Assembly (NCBI RefSeq): GCF_005222835.1
Contig: NZ_STGA01000029.1
Span: forward strand, 930,001 to 994,000
Reading direction: 5' to 3'
DNA: 64,000 bases
Origin: Rhizobium sp. FKY42
GTDB taxonomy: Bacteria; Pseudomonadota; Alphaproteobacteria; Rhizobiales; Rhizobiaceae
Every line of letters begins with the position of its first letter. Positions within the stretch are counted from its first letter, which is position 1. Below the pieces are notes generated by a model. That model was not told the origin of the DNA, searched no databases, and worked only from the letters and a program-made list of their open reading frames with translations. A program made the position numbers and the translations under genes. Positions 28,868-39,164 of the stretch are shown here, piece by piece.

Positions 28868-31704
28868 GCGTCTGCCCGAGATTTGCGCGGTGGATTGCCT
28901 GCCCGCACCGCAACCGGATCCGGCGCAATGATACCCGATGGCATGCCTCGACGAAGCTCATCCTCCTGCTCGGTCAACACCGTTTTCAGGCGCTGGACGA
29001 TTGTGCCCTGCCTGTTTTCATTGGTGATTTTCGACCCGACCAGATCCGTCACATAAAAAGTATCGATGACCTTTTCGCCGAAGGTGGTAATGCGCGCAGA
29101 ATGGATATCGAGCGAAAGATCGGCAAGGACGACTGTGATATCGGCAAGGAGACCGGTGCGATCCAGTCCCTCCACCTCGATTACCGTGAACTTGTTCGAC
29201 AAGGTGTTCGAGATCGTAACAGACGGGTGAACTGTGAAGGTCTTGTTCTTCTTCTTGGCTTTTGCCCTTGTTGCGATCACTTCCGGCAAGCGCTTCTTGC
29301 CGGACAGAACGTCCTCGATCATTCGGCAGACGGTCTTGGCGCGTCGAAGTTCATCCTCATCATCCGGGAATTCGCGGTTGATGAGGATGGTATCCAGAGC
29401 ACGGCCATCGGTCGTTGTGTAGATCTGCGCATCCGCAATGTTGGAGCCCGCAGCAGCGCAGGCGCCTGCGATGATCGACAAGAGGCGCGGATGGTCAGGC
29501 GCCAGAACCGTGATTTCCGTAATCGCTCGAAAACTATCGGTGCGCACCATAGTCGCCAGCGCCTGCCCGCCTTTATCCGCATCACGAATAAACTGCGCAT
29601 GCCGCAACTGGTCTTCGAGCGCGACGGACAGGAGGTAGGGCTGGTAATGTAGCTTTGAATAGGTCTTGCGGTCCTTCTGGCTCCAGGAACCCAGAGCATT
29701 GGCCAGAGCCTCTTCCGCTGCCTTGGCACGCTCCTTGCGGGAGACCTCCGAGAAGCCGCCGGACAGCAGGAGCTCCGTCTCATAATACAGCGTGCGCAGC
29801 AACTGGCCTTTCCAGCCGTTCCACACACCCGGCCCAACAGCGCGGATATCGCAGATCGTCAGGACCAGCAGCGCCTTCAGTCGGTCCAATGATTGCACCT
29901 TGTCGGCGAAGTCCGTCACGGTCTTGCGATCATGCAGGTCGCGGGTCTGGGCAACCATGGACATCAGAAGGTGCTGGTCGATGAGCCAGGCAACAAGTTC
30001 CACCTGCTTCGGCTTCAAACCAAAACGCGGGCCGAGTTTGCGGGCAACACGCGCCCCGGCAATGGAGTGATCCTCCTGCCTGCCCTTAGCGATGTCGTGT
30101 AGAAGCACGGCAACATAGAGCGCCTCGCGCTCCTCGATTGAGGGCATCAGCTTGTTGGCAAGCGGATGCTCTTCGGCAAAGCGCCCCTTGTCGATATCGG
30201 AAAGGGCTTCGACAGCGCGGATCAGATGCTCATCCACTGTGTAATGGTGGTACATGCTGAACTGCATCATCGCGACAATCTTGCCGAACTCAGGAATGAA
30301 GCGCCCCAGAACACCAGATTCGTTCATGCGCCTGAGCGTCAAGGCCGGTTCAAGCCGTGATGTGAGGACCGAGAGAAACAGCCGATTGGCTTCGGCATCC
30401 TCACGCAATCTGTCATCGATCAGATGCAGGCTGCGCGTAATCGCCTGAAGCGCATCCGGATGATATTCAAGACCATGGAGATCGGCCACATGAAACAGGC
30501 GGATGATGCTGACCGGGTCTCGCTTGAAGACCTCGGGATCTGCCAGTGCGATCCGGCCGCGATCTTCCACGAATTCCGAGCTTCCGGGAAGCCTGCGCAC
30601 GCGACGGCGGAAACGCCCGATCACGCCGGTGAGACCGGGGGCAGGCTTGGCCTGTTCTTCTTCAAGCGCGGCGCACAGGATGCGCGTCAGATCCCCCACA
30701 TCCTTCGTGACAAGGAAGTAGTGCTTCATGAAGCGTTCGACGGCCGATAGATTAGGCCGGTTATGATAGCCAAGATTGGCTGCGATCTCGCGCTGAATAT
30801 CAAAAGAAAGGCGTTCCTCTGCCTTCCCCGTGACGAAATGCATCTGGCAGCGTACGGCCCAGAGAAAATCTTCTGCCTTCTGGAAGAGGCGCCATTCACG
30901 GCGAGACAGGACGCCGAGCTTCACAAGCTGGGCAGTGTCCCGAACACGGTAATGATACTTGGTAATCCAGAACAGGGTCTGGATATCGCGAAGCCCGCCC
31001 TTGCCTTCCTTGACGTTCGGTTCAACCAGGTAGCGCGTATCGCCAGCCTTCTGGTGCCGCTGGTCGCGCTCGCCGAGCTTTGCTGCGATGAAGTCTTCGG
31101 CGCCATGACCGACGATTTCGCTATCGAAGCGATGCTGCAGTTCTTCGGACAAAAGCTTGCGACCGCAGATGAACCGCATCTCCAGCACGGCGGTGCGGAT
31201 CGTCATGTCCTGCTTGGACAGTGCGATGCACTCATCGACGGTGCGGGTGGCGTGGCCTACCTTGAAACCGAGATCCCACAGAACGTAGAGCAGGAACTCG
31301 ATCGCCTTTCGCATTTCGTCTGTATTCTTGGCAGGCAACAGGAAGAGCAGGTCGATATCCGACCCTGGCGCCAGCGTGCCGCGGCCATAGCCACCAACTG
31401 CAGTTACTGAAACCTGCGCCGCAGCTGTTGGGTAAAGCTTGGCGGTTACGGTTTCGAAGATAATGGTGATCAACTGATCCTGAACGTAAGAAATACGCTC
31501 TGCGCAGTTCAGGCCGCTGCCATCCTCGGCCAGAAGCTCTCTGGCCCGGTCACGGCTTTCATTGCTTGCCTTGCGAAAAACGGGCAGCAAGGCTGCTCGC
31601 ATTTCCAGGATCTTGTCGGCCCCTCGTTCCAGAACCGCCTCGCAGTCCCTTCTCAATTGAGCTACATCCAGAAGTCCGGAAAATTCTATCTCGTGTCTTG
31701 CCAT
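28864..31704 (-). CDS. glnD: PII uridylyltransferase/uridylyl-removing enzyme
   Basis: Nitrogen sensor that uridylylates PII proteins under nitrogen limitation and deuridylylates them when glutamine is high. The 946-residue protein shows the nucleotidyltransferase motif [20 protein letters not shown] (near 110), an HD hydrolase domain ([18 protein letters not shown] near 520) and two C-terminal ACT domains (about 730-820 and 845-925; [20 protein letters not shown]). It fits with rpoN and ptsN elsewhere in the window. murJ is translationally coupled downstream. Confidence 0.97.
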   Translation of the reverse strand: MARHEIEFSGLLDVAQLRRDCEAVLERGADKILEMRAALLPVFRKASNESRDRARELLAEDGSGLNCAERISYVQDQLITIIFETVTAKLYPTAAAQVSVTAVGGYGRGTLAPGSDIDLLFLLPAKNTDEMRKAIEFLLYVLWDLGFKVGHATRTVDECIALSKQDMTIRTAVLEMRFICGRKLLSEELQHRFDSEIVGHGAEDFIAAKLGERDQRHQKAGDTRYLVEPNVKEGKGGLRDIQTLFWITKYHYRVRDTAQLVKLGVLSRREWRLFQKAEDFLWAVRCQMHFVTGKAEERLSFDIQREIAANLGYHNRPNLSAVERFMKHYFLVTKDVGDLTRILCAALEEEQAKPAPGLTGVIGRFRRRVRRLPGSSEFVEDRGRIALADPEVFKRDPVSIIRLFHVADLHGLEYHPDALQAITRSLHLIDDRLREDAEANRLFLSVLTSRLEPALTLRRMNESGVLGRFIPEFGKIVAMMQFSMYHHYTVDEHLIRAVEALSDIDKGRFAEEHPLANKLMPSIEEREALYVAVLLHDIAKGRQEDHSIAGARVARKLGPRFGLKPKQVELVAWLIDQHLLMSMVAQTRDLHDRKTVTDFADKVQSLDRLKALLVLTICDIRAVGPGVWNGWKGQLLRTLYYETELLLSGGFSEVSRKERAKAAEEALANALGSWSQKDRKTYSKLHYQPYLLSVALEDQLRHAQFIRDADKGGQALATMVRTDSFRAITEITVLAPDHPRLLSIIAGACAAAGSNIADAQIYTTTDGRALDTILINREFPDDEDELRRAKTVCRMIEDVLSGKKRLPEVIATRAKAKKKNKTFTVHPSVTISNTLSNKFTVIEVEGLDRTGLLADITVVLADLSLDIHSARITTFGEKVIDTFYVTDLVGSKITNENRQGTIVQRLKTVLTEQEDELRRGMPSGIIAPDPVAVRAGNPPRKSRADA

Positions 31705-31873
31705 GTTATCCCGCCGGGTGCCGCACCCTGCGCTACAGCCTCAACCGCATCATGTCGATACCGGATTGAGACGTAACGCCTCATTGCGGCACAGTGGTGC
31801 GGCAGTGTTGCCAGAGCGTTTCAGTCCTGCGGATAGATTTCACATCCGGACCGATTTTCCAATCCTTGGTTTC

Positions 31874-32890
31874 TCATGTCTTACTGATTGACGAAGCACG
31901 CAGCTTCGAGCGCCACTCGCTGGGGCTCATTCCCATGAGCCGACGAAACTCGCGATTGAAGTTGGACTTCGTCGCGAAACCGGCGTCAAGCATGATCGTC
32001 GTCAACGGCTGATCTGTCTCTTGCAGCAACCGACACACTTCTCGTATCCGGCGATTGTTGACGAATTGCGATACGTTGAGACCCGTCGCACGATTGATTG
32101 CTGCCGAGACATCCCTTGCCGGTGCACCAACGCGGCGCGCCAGCTTGGCAAGGCTTAAGTCCTCCTGCCGGTAGAGATCCTTGGCATCCAGAGCCTCTTG
32201 GATACGAAGCAGGAAAGCCTGATCCTGGTCGGACGCTGAGAACTTTGTCGGCTCCGGAATGACGGGGTCCCGACCAAAGAGATCGGGGTATCCGATGTAA
32301 AGTGTGACAGTCGCCAGCACGAACAAGTTCATGGCTGTCACCACCATGGGGACAGCCTCATTGCCGTTTAACAATGTAAAGATTGCAAGGCCCGCATCAC
32401 TTGCGCCAAAAAACAATAGCAGGACAGCGCAGAGCCTTGCTGCGCGCAGGGCCGGCAGCATGCGCTGCAAGGGCGCTTCAGCCAGGGCATCCGGGGCATT
32501 GAGCGTAAAGCGATAGAGCAACACGCCATAGGTCCCGAAGGTGGTCATCAGCAGCGCATCCGTCAGTTGCGGAAGGAACGCGACGGCCATGGCTGCCGCG
32601 AGGAAGGGCAATATATGCATCCAAGCTCGCGCGACAGGCACTGCGGCCAGTGCGCGAAAGGCAAGGTATGCAAGCGGCGGCATGGCAGCAGCCGTTACCG
32701 GCTGAATTAGATGCAACCAGTCTACTCCGTAGCCGAAACGAAGGCCGATAATGATGCCCTGCAATGCATAGGCGACAAGGAAAATGGTGAAATAGCGCTT
32801 GGAACCCGGCGTCTCAACGCCTTTCAGATTCCGATACAGCGTGAGCGCGAAGACCAATCCAACGATGAATGGCAACGGAATGGAAAGCAC
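31874..32890 (-). CDS. AraC-family regulator with N-terminal membrane domain
   Basis: A 338-residue protein whose first ~205 residues contain about seven hydrophobic segments (LPFIVGLVFALTLY through NLFVLATVTLYIGYPDLFG). The last ~110 residues form an AraC DNA-binding domain (DLSLAKLARRVGAPARDVSA, VSQFVNNRRIREVCRLL, PLTTIMLDAGFATKSNFNRE). It is likely a membrane-embedded transcription factor sensing an unknown signal. The start is a GTG. It stands alone between mutS and glnD; its target genes cannot be guessed. Confidence 0.83.
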   Translation of the reverse strand: MLSIPLPFIVGLVFALTLYRNLKGVETPGSKRYFTIFLVAYALQGIIIGLRFGYGVDWLHLIQPVTAAAMPPLAYLAFRALAAVPVARAWMHILPFLAAAMAVAFLPQLTDALLMTTFGTYGVLLYRFTLNAPDALAEAPLQRMLPALRAARLCAVLLLFFGASDAGLAIFTLLNGNEAVPMVVTAMNLFVLATVTLYIGYPDLFGRDPVIPEPTKFSASDQDQAFLLRIQEALDAKDLYRQEDLSLAKLARRVGAPARDVSAAINRATGLNVSQFVNNRRIREVCRLLQETDQPLTTIMLDAGFATKSNFNREFRRLMGMSPSEWRSKLRASSISKT

Positions 32891-32964
32891 GGCAACGCCT
32901 CAGCAATCTCTTTGAACCAGGGCGGCCTTATCATGAATTGAGAACCGCCGTCACGGCACTCACC

Positions 32965-35685
32965 TTAGGCTCCCAACTGTTTTCGCAGCGCATAAAGCGC
33001 ATCCAGCGCCTCGCGCGGTGTCATATCGTCTGGATTGATGGCCTTCAGTGCCTCTTCCAGCTTCGAGGGGCCGCGCTTTTCCTGCTCCTTGCGTACCGCC
33101 ACCTGAAACAGCGGCAAATCATCGATCAACTGGTTGGCCGGGTTCTTGCGGTCAGCATCCTCAAGCTTGTTCAAAACATCTCTGGCGCGCGCCACAACAG
33201 ACTCCGGCAGACCTGCGAGTTTGGCCACCTGAATTCCATAGGATCGATCCGCTGCACCTGGCCCCACCTCGTGCAGGAAAATGACATCGCCATCCCATTC
33301 CTTCACCTTCATGGTGGCGTTAGAGAGGCGGTTGAGCTTTTCGGACAACACCGTCAACTCATGGAAATGGGTTGCAAACAGCCCGCGGCAACGGTTGGCC
33401 TCATGCAGGTGCTCGACGGCTGCCCAGGCAATGGAGAGACCATCGAACGTTGCCGTGCCTCGCCCGATTTCATCGAGAATGACAAGGCTACGATCCGTCG
33501 CCTGATTCAGAATCGCTGCCGTCTCGACCATTTCCACCATAAAAGTGGATCGGCCACGCGCCAGATCGTCAGATGCGCCGACGCGGGAAAACAGGCGATC
33601 GACGACACCGATCTGGGCCTTGGTGGCGGGCACGAAGGAACCCATCTGGGCGAGAATGGCGATGACAGCGTTCTGTCGCAGGAAGGTCGATTTGCCGCCC
33701 ATGTTGGGGCCAGTCAGCAACCAGAGAGCACCGAATCCGCCTGTTTTCTGGGGCGAAAGATCGCAATCATTAGCGATGAACGAGCCAGAAGACTGGCGGC
33801 GCAGCGCCTGCTCGACCACCGGATGGCGTCCACCGATAATGCAAAACTGGCGGGAGGCATCCACCTCTGGTCGGCAATAGTTCCATTCCTCCGCCAGAAG
33901 CCCAAGAGCTGCCGCGACATCGACGACAGACAGCGCCCGTGCTCCCGCCTTGATGACTTCGGCATGGGCAAGCACCATAGCCGTCAGGCGATCGAAGGCT
34001 TCCAGTTCTATGGTCAGCGCCCGATCCGCCGCATTGGCAATGCGGCTTTCCAGATCGGCCAATTCCGTCGTCGTGAAACGCATGGCGTTTGCCATGGTCT
34101 GGCGATGAATGAAACGGGCCTTGGCTTCAGGCGTATCGGTCATTGGTCCGGCATTGCCCGCCGTGACCTCAATAAAGTAGCCCAGCACATTGTTGTGCTT
34201 GATCTTGAGTGACTTGATGCCGGTTTCTTCGGCATAGTGCAGTTGCAGTCCCGCTATGACGCGACGTGACTGGTCGCGTAGCGCCCTCACCTCATCCAGT
34301 TCGCCATGGGCGCCGTCGCGCACAAACCCGCCATCGCGCTTTAAAAGCGGCAGGTCATCGCCCAGCACACGATCCATCTCGTCTTCCACAAAACGGGGAA
34401 GTGCTGACAGATCCTTGAGCGCCGTAGAAAGCTCCTCCGGCAACAATGCTCGCCCGAGAAAATCAGCCACCTGACGAGCGGCCGCCAAGCCTTGGCGGAT
34501 TGCACCGAGATCCCTCGGGCCGCCACGATCCAGCGCAAGGCGAGAGAGCGCACGCGGCATATCCGGCACATGCTTCAGCGAGGTGCGAAGATCTCCACAA
34601 AGAGATGGCTCGTCGATCAGAAAGGCGACGCTATCGAGGCGTCGATTGATCTCGTCCGGGTCGGTCAGCGGCGACATCAACCGCTCCGCCAGAAGGCGCG
34701 CACCGCCGCCGGTGACCGTACGGTCGATGGCTTTCAGAAGCGAGCCGTCGCGATCTCCCGCCAAGGTGCGGGTAAGCTCCAGATTGGCACGGGTTGCTGG
34801 GTCAATAAAGAGCGTGGAGGCGCCGCTTTCCCGCTCGGGCGGGTTGAGGGGCGGGCGTTCGGCAATCTGCGTCTTCTCCACATAGGCCACAGCGGCGGCG
34901 GCAGCAGCGAGTTCAGCCCGCGAGAAAGTGCCGAAACCATCCAGCGTGCCGACACCGAAATAGCGCGTAATGCGGCCTTCCGCCGTGGCACTGTCGAAGA
35001 GGACCGCCGGTTGCGGCACGACAACCCTTCCCAGCACATCGAAGGTGGGCTTCAATTCTTCGTCGTGGAAAACGCTGTCGGCGACGATCAATTCGCGCGG
35101 TTCAATACGCAGAATGTCTGCCAGAAGCCTGAGCTGCGTCGTTTCCGCCAACCGGAAAACGCCGGTGGAGATATCGATCCAGGCAAGCGCCAGCTGTGCC
35201 TCCGAACCGCCCTTGATGCGGGCGAGCGCCATCAAATAATTGGATTCAGACGGAGAAAGCAGCTTGTCTTCCGTCAGCGTGCCGGGGGTGACCAGACGCA
35301 CGACATCGCGCTTGACGACAGACTTGGAACCCCGCTTCTTGGCTTCCGCCGGGTCTTCCACCTGCTCGCAAACCGCCACTCGAAAGCCGAGCGCGATCAG
35401 TTTCTGCAGGTAATCATCCGCCGCATGGATGGGCACGCCGCACATGGGGATATCCTGACCCAGATGCTGGCCACGCTTGGTGAGCGTAATTCCCAGAGCG
35501 CGCGAGGCTTCGACCGCGTCTTCAAAGAACAGCTCGTAGAAATCGCCCATGCGATAGAACAGCAGCGAATCCGGGTTATTCGCCTTGATCTCGATATATT
35601 GCTCCATCATGGGCGTTGCGGAAGCACGGCTTTCCGGAGAGGCAAGCTCAGTTGTATTCAGCACGTCTGAAGTGAAGGTCAGCAA
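32965..35685 (-). CDS. mutS: DNA mismatch repair protein MutS
   Basis: Recognises mismatches and recruits MutL. The Phe-x-Glu mismatch-reading motif is [14 protein letters not shown] near residue 47. Walker A is [20 protein letters not shown], Walker B is [17 protein letters not shown], and [10 protein letters not shown] follows. The 906-residue length is normal. The start is uncertain: a TTG opens the frame, a GTG seven codons later is possible, and MMEQYIEIK would be too late because rhizobial MutS extends further. It is divergent from maeB. Confidence 0.95.
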   Translation of the reverse strand: MLTFTSDVLNTTELASPESRASATPMMEQYIEIKANNPDSLLFYRMGDFYELFFEDAVEASRALGITLTKRGQHLGQDIPMCGVPIHAADDYLQKLIALGFRVAVCEQVEDPAEAKKRGSKSVVKRDVVRLVTPGTLTEDKLLSPSESNYLMALARIKGGSEAQLALAWIDISTGVFRLAETTQLRLLADILRIEPRELIVADSVFHDEELKPTFDVLGRVVVPQPAVLFDSATAEGRITRYFGVGTLDGFGTFSRAELAAAAAAVAYVEKTQIAERPPLNPPERESGASTLFIDPATRANLELTRTLAGDRDGSLLKAIDRTVTGGGARLLAERLMSPLTDPDEINRRLDSVAFLIDEPSLCGDLRTSLKHVPDMPRALSRLALDRGGPRDLGAIRQGLAAARQVADFLGRALLPEELSTALKDLSALPRFVEDEMDRVLGDDLPLLKRDGGFVRDGAHGELDEVRALRDQSRRVIAGLQLHYAEETGIKSLKIKHNNVLGYFIEVTAGNAGPMTDTPEAKARFIHRQTMANAMRFTTTELADLESRIANAADRALTIELEAFDRLTAMVLAHAEVIKAGARALSVVDVAAALGLLAEEWNYCRPEVDASRQFCIIGGRHPVVEQALRRQSSGSFIANDCDLSPQKTGGFGALWLLTGPNMGGKSTFLRQNAVIAILAQMGSFVPATKAQIGVVDRLFSRVGASDDLARGRSTFMVEMVETAAILNQATDRSLVILDEIGRGTATFDGLSIAWAAVEHLHEANRCRGLFATHFHELTVLSEKLNRLSNATMKVKEWDGDVIFLHEVGPGAADRSYGIQVAKLAGLPESVVARARDVLNKLEDADRKNPANQLIDDLPLFQVAVRKEQEKRGPSKLEEALKAINPDDMTPREALDALYALRKQLGA

Positions 35686-35705
35686 GATCGTCCAGCCATT
35701 TTTTG

Positions 35706-35782
35706 TTGCGCAGGCTAATCCGTAACTCTATCGATTATGACCGCGGGAACACAATATCGCGCATCCGAAACAGAACGGATGC
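35706..35782 (+). promoter_or_regulatory. Candidate maeB promoter and leader hairpin
   Basis: TTGCGC and TATCGA are 17 bases apart (35706-35734), a plausible sigma-70 promoter. Just after the expected start point lies a perfect hairpin GCATCCG/CGGATGC with an 8-base loop (35761-35782), about ten bases before the GGAGG of maeB. Confidence 0.35.
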
Positions 35783-35803
35783 CCACAGGATGCTGGAGGA
35801 AAC

Positions 35804-38104
35804 ATGGCGCCCAAGGAAAATCATCCCAAGAATGGTGGGAAACGCTCCCGTCCGAGCGTGACCGAAAAGGAGGCGCTTGATTTTCACTCGGAAGGCCGCC
35901 CTGGCAAACTCGAGATCGTTCCGACAAAGCCAATGGCGACGCAGCGGGATCTGTCCCTCGCCTACTCACCGGGCGTGGCGGTTCCGGTCAAGGCAATCGC
36001 TGCCGATCCGGCAGCAGCCTACGACTATACCACGCGCGGCAACATGGTGGCCGTCATCTCCAACGGTACGGCGATCCTTGGTCTTGGCAATCTGGGTGCA
36101 TTGGCCTCGAAGCCGGTGATGGAAGGCAAATCCGTTCTCTTCAAGCGCTTCGCCGATGTCGATTCCATTGACCTGGAAGTCGATACGGAAAACGTCGACG
36201 AATTCATCAATTGCGTTCGCTATCTCGGCCCCTCGTTCGGCGGCATCAACCTTGAGGATATCAAGGCACCGGAATGCTTCATCATCGAGAGCCGCCTGCG
36301 CGAGCTTATGGATATTCCGGTTTTCCACGACGATCAGCACGGCACGGCGATCATCGCCGCCGCTGGCCTGATCAATGCGCTGGAACTGACAGGTCGCGAC
36401 CTGAAGACCACGAAGCTCGTGTGCAACGGCGCGGGTGCGGCGGCAATCGCCTGCATCGAACTCATCAAATCCATGGGCTTCAACCCAGAGAACATTATTC
36501 TCTGCGATACGAAGGGCGTGATCTATCAGGGTCGTACCGAGGGTATGAACCAATGGAAGAGCGCACATGCGGTGAAAACCGACCGGCGCACGCTGGAAGA
36601 AGCCATGAAAGGCGCCGATGTGGTTTTCGGTCTGTCCCAGAAGGGTGCCTTCACCGAAGAGATGATCCGGTCCATGGCCGACCGACCGATCATTTTCGCC
36701 ATGGCAAACCCGGACCCGGAAATCACGCCGGAAGAAGTGGCCCGTATTCGCGACGACGCCATCATGGCGACCGGTCGCTCCGACTACCCGAACCAGGTGA
36801 ATAACGTACTTGGCTTTCCCTACATCTTCCGCGGCGCGCTGGATGTTCGTGCACGTCAAATCAACGATGCGATGAAGATCGCGGCGGCAGAAGCGCTTGC
36901 AAACCTTGCCCGAGAAGACGTGCCGGACGACGTGGCTGCCGCTTATCAGGGCATTCGCCCACGCTTCGGATCCCAATACATCATTCCTGTACCCTTCGAT
37001 CCCCGCCTGATTTCCGCCATCCCGGTTGCGGTTGCCAAGGCTGCGATTGAAAGCGGCGTGGCCCGCCGCGTGATCGAGGATCTGGATGCTTATGGCCGGG
37101 AGCTTTCGGCCCGCCGCGATCCGATTGCCGCGACCACGCAGAACATCTACGCGCAGGTGCGCCGCAGCCCCAAGCGGGTGGTCTTCGCAGAGGCTGAAGA
37201 AGAGCAGGTCATGCGTGCTGCCGTGTCCTTCATCAATCAGGGGCTCGGCACCGCCATCTTACTCGGGCGCGACGATGTGATCCGCTCGACGGCAGAGCGC
37301 GCCGGCATCGAGCTTGACCGTCCCGGCATCGAAATCGTGAACGCCCGTATTTCAAACCGCGTCGAGGCCTATATTGATTACCTTTATGCCCGACTGCAGC
37401 GCGAGGGCTATCTGCAGCGTGACGTACAGCGCCTGATCCACAATGACCGAAACCACTTCGCTGCGTGCATGGTGGCACTTGGTGATGCGGATGCCATGGT
37501 GACGGGAACGACGCGAAACTATGCGACGGCCCTCTCCGATGTGCGGCGGTGTATCGATCCGAAGCCGGGCCACAAGGTGATTGGCGTTTCGATCGTGGTT
37601 TCGCGCGGGCGAACCGTTTTCGTGGCGGATACCGCCGTTCACGACATGCCAAGCGCGCAGGATCTCGCGGATATTGCCTGCGAGGCCGCCCGTCTGGCAC
37701 GGCGGATGGGCTACGAACCACGCGTTGCGATGCTTGCCTATTCTACCTTCGGGCAGCCCAGGGGAGAACGTTCCGAGCGTGTGCGTGAGGCCGTGGCGAT
37801 CCTCGATCAGCGGCGTGTGAATTTCGAGTATGATGGAGAAATGGCAGCAGACGTCGCTCTCAACGCAGCCCGGATGGAGCAATACCCCTTTAACCGGCTA
37901 TCCGGCACCGCCAATGTTCTGGTCATGCCCGCCATTCACTCGGCATCCATATCCACGCGCATGCTGGAAGAACTGGGCGGCTCGACGCTCATCGGGCCAC
38001 TCCTCGTCGGGCTCGACAAGTCGGTTCAGATCACATCCATGGGTGCGAAGGATGCCGATATCGTCAACATGGCGGCCATCGCAGCCTACAATGCAGGCAG
38101 CTGA
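35804..38104 (+). CDS. maeB: NADP-dependent malic enzyme with phosphotransacetylase-like domain
   Basis: Oxidatively decarboxylates malate to pyruvate with NADP (Tme type in Sinorhizobium), supplying NADPH and pyruvate during growth on dicarboxylates. The malic-enzyme part covers about residues 1-430 ([47 protein letters not shown]). The rest is a phosphotransacetylase-like domain (about 440-766; [19 protein letters not shown]-type region, [14 protein letters not shown]), usually regulatory rather than catalytic. GGAGGAAAC precedes the ATG. A strong terminator follows. Confidence 0.95.
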   Translation: MAPKENHPKNGGKRSRPSVTEKEALDFHSEGRPGKLEIVPTKPMATQRDLSLAYSPGVAVPVKAIAADPAAAYDYTTRGNMVAVISNGTAILGLGNLGALASKPVMEGKSVLFKRFADVDSIDLEVDTENVDEFINCVRYLGPSFGGINLEDIKAPECFIIESRLRELMDIPVFHDDQHGTAIIAAAGLINALELTGRDLKTTKLVCNGAGAAAIACIELIKSMGFNPENIILCDTKGVIYQGRTEGMNQWKSAHAVKTDRRTLEEAMKGADVVFGLSQKGAFTEEMIRSMADRPIIFAMANPDPEITPEEVARIRDDAIMATGRSDYPNQVNNVLGFPYIFRGALDVRARQINDAMKIAAAEALANLAREDVPDDVAAAYQGIRPRFGSQYIIPVPFDPRLISAIPVAVAKAAIESGVARRVIEDLDAYGRELSARRDPIAATTQNIYAQVRRSPKRVVFAEAEEEQVMRAAVSFINQGLGTAILLGRDDVIRSTAERAGIELDRPGIEIVNARISNRVEAYIDYLYARLQREGYLQRDVQRLIHNDRNHFAACMVALGDADAMVTGTTRNYATALSDVRRCIDPKPGHKVIGVSIVVSRGRTVFVADTAVHDMPSAQDLADIACEAARLARRMGYEPRVAMLAYSTFGQPRGERSERVREAVAILDQRRVNFEYDGEMAADVALNAARMEQYPFNRLSGTANVLVMPAIHSASISTRMLEELGGSTLIGPLLVGLDKSVQITSMGAKDADIVNMAAIAAYNAGS

Positions 38105-38109
38105 ATGAG

Positions 38110-38140
38110 AAAGCCCGGCGGAAACACTCCGCCGGGCTTT
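38110..38140. terminator. Bidirectional terminator between maeB and olsB
   Basis: AAAGCCCGGCGGA and TCCGCCGGGCTTT form a perfect 13-bp stem with a five-base loop. The A and T ends give a short U-run in both directions. It separates the convergent maeB and olsB stops. Confidence 0.85.
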
Positions 38141-38159
38141 CATGCCAATATTCTTGTGA

Positions 38160-39032
38160 TCAGCCGCCGAAGCGACCAGCATCGGCACCGTAGTAGTTGA
38201 TATAGCGACCGGAGATCGATTCGATCGGCAGGACAATCAGCACATCCGTTGTGTTGAATGCCTCATCAACAACAGCGCCATTGCCAACCATGGCACCCAA
38301 TCTCAGATAACCCTTGATCAAGGGCGGCATGGACATCAGCGCATGCTTCGCGTTGATCGCTTCCTGCGGCATCAAATCCATGGTGTTGAACAGTTCTTCA
38401 CGGGCGGACACTGCCCATTCGCCTTTGGCACCAACAGAATGATGCAGAAATGACAAGGCCAGTGCATGGCTTTCCGGGCTGGTGCCGGGAAAGGATGCGC
38501 AGCCGAACATAGCATGGATGCTGTGTCGCAGAGCATAGGCCCAATTGCCCTGCCATAGAAGTTCTACAGTACGCTTGGTGCGGTAATGCGGCAAGACGCA
38601 GGAGCGACCGAGCTCCATGAAACGCTTGCTCGGGTGACGTGCAAGAAGCGGAGCAATCTCATACTCGCTCGCAGAATAGAACCCACCATTGGCAAGGGCT
38701 ACATCCTGCCGCAGAAGGCGATACGTGCCAACGATCTGCTCCTCCGGCTCACCGGTCAGGGCCGTATCGACGACGAGAAGATGGTCGCAAAAATCATCGT
38801 AGATATCGAAATCACGCTTGAGATTCATTGCTTCCGGAGAAAGGGTCGCGCCCATCTCTTCGACGAAGACCCTGTAACGGATAGATTGTGCTGCCTGGAT
38901 TTCCTGAGAATTGCGCGCAAGCCGTGTTTCCATGCTGCCAATACGGCCAAACACATCCGCAGGCAGCAGCGACGTTGCAGGCTTCATAGCCGTTGCAGGT
39001 GCGACTTCACGATTGAGCAGATCGATACTCAT
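38160..39032 (-). CDS. olsB: L-ornithine N-alpha-acyltransferase
   Basis: GNAT-like enzyme that transfers a 3-hydroxyacyl chain from acyl carrier protein to ornithine, forming lyso-ornithine lipid, the substrate of OlsA. The hallmarks are IQAAQSIRYRVFVEEMGATL, DFCDHLLVVD, FMELGRSCVLPHYRTKR, LWQGNWAYALRHSIHAMFGC and the C-terminal PPLIKGYLRLGAMVGNGAVV. I start at MSIDLLNREV (290 residues) with GGGGAAAT just upstream; 39 in-frame codons before it lie in the promoter region, which holds a Pho-box-like site. Confidence 0.92.
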   Translation of the reverse strand: MSIDLLNREVAPATAMKPATSLLPADVFGRIGSMETRLARNSQEIQAAQSIRYRVFVEEMGATLSPEAMNLKRDFDIYDDFCDHLLVVDTALTGEPEEQIVGTYRLLRQDVALANGGFYSASEYEIAPLLARHPSKRFMELGRSCVLPHYRTKRTVELLWQGNWAYALRHSIHAMFGCASFPGTSPESHALALSFLHHSVGAKGEWAVSAREELFNTMDLMPQEAINAKHALMSMPPLIKGYLRLGAMVGNGAVVDEAFNTTDVLIVLPIESISGRYINYYGADAGRFGG

Positions 39033-39086
39033 ATTTCCCCGTTCCAGCAGCTGGAGCCAATCCCGAACTCCATAAAGCACCCTTCT

Positions 39087-39105
39087 GCGACAGGAAAGTG
39101 ACATA
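39087..39105 (-). promoter_or_regulatory. Pho-box-like PhoB site upstream of olsB
   Basis: Reading toward olsB, ATGTCAC and CTGTCGC are spaced 11 bases apart, as in two tandem PhoB half-sites (CTGTCAT-type consensus). CTTTAT lies about ten bases further on as a possible -10. Ornithine lipids increase under phosphate limitation in rhizobia, which fits PhoB control. The half-sites are imperfect. Confidence 0.42.
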
Positions 39106-39164
39106 ACTAATTGTAGATATAATGGATCATGCACACCATAAAGTGGCATTCACCGTTGACCATC

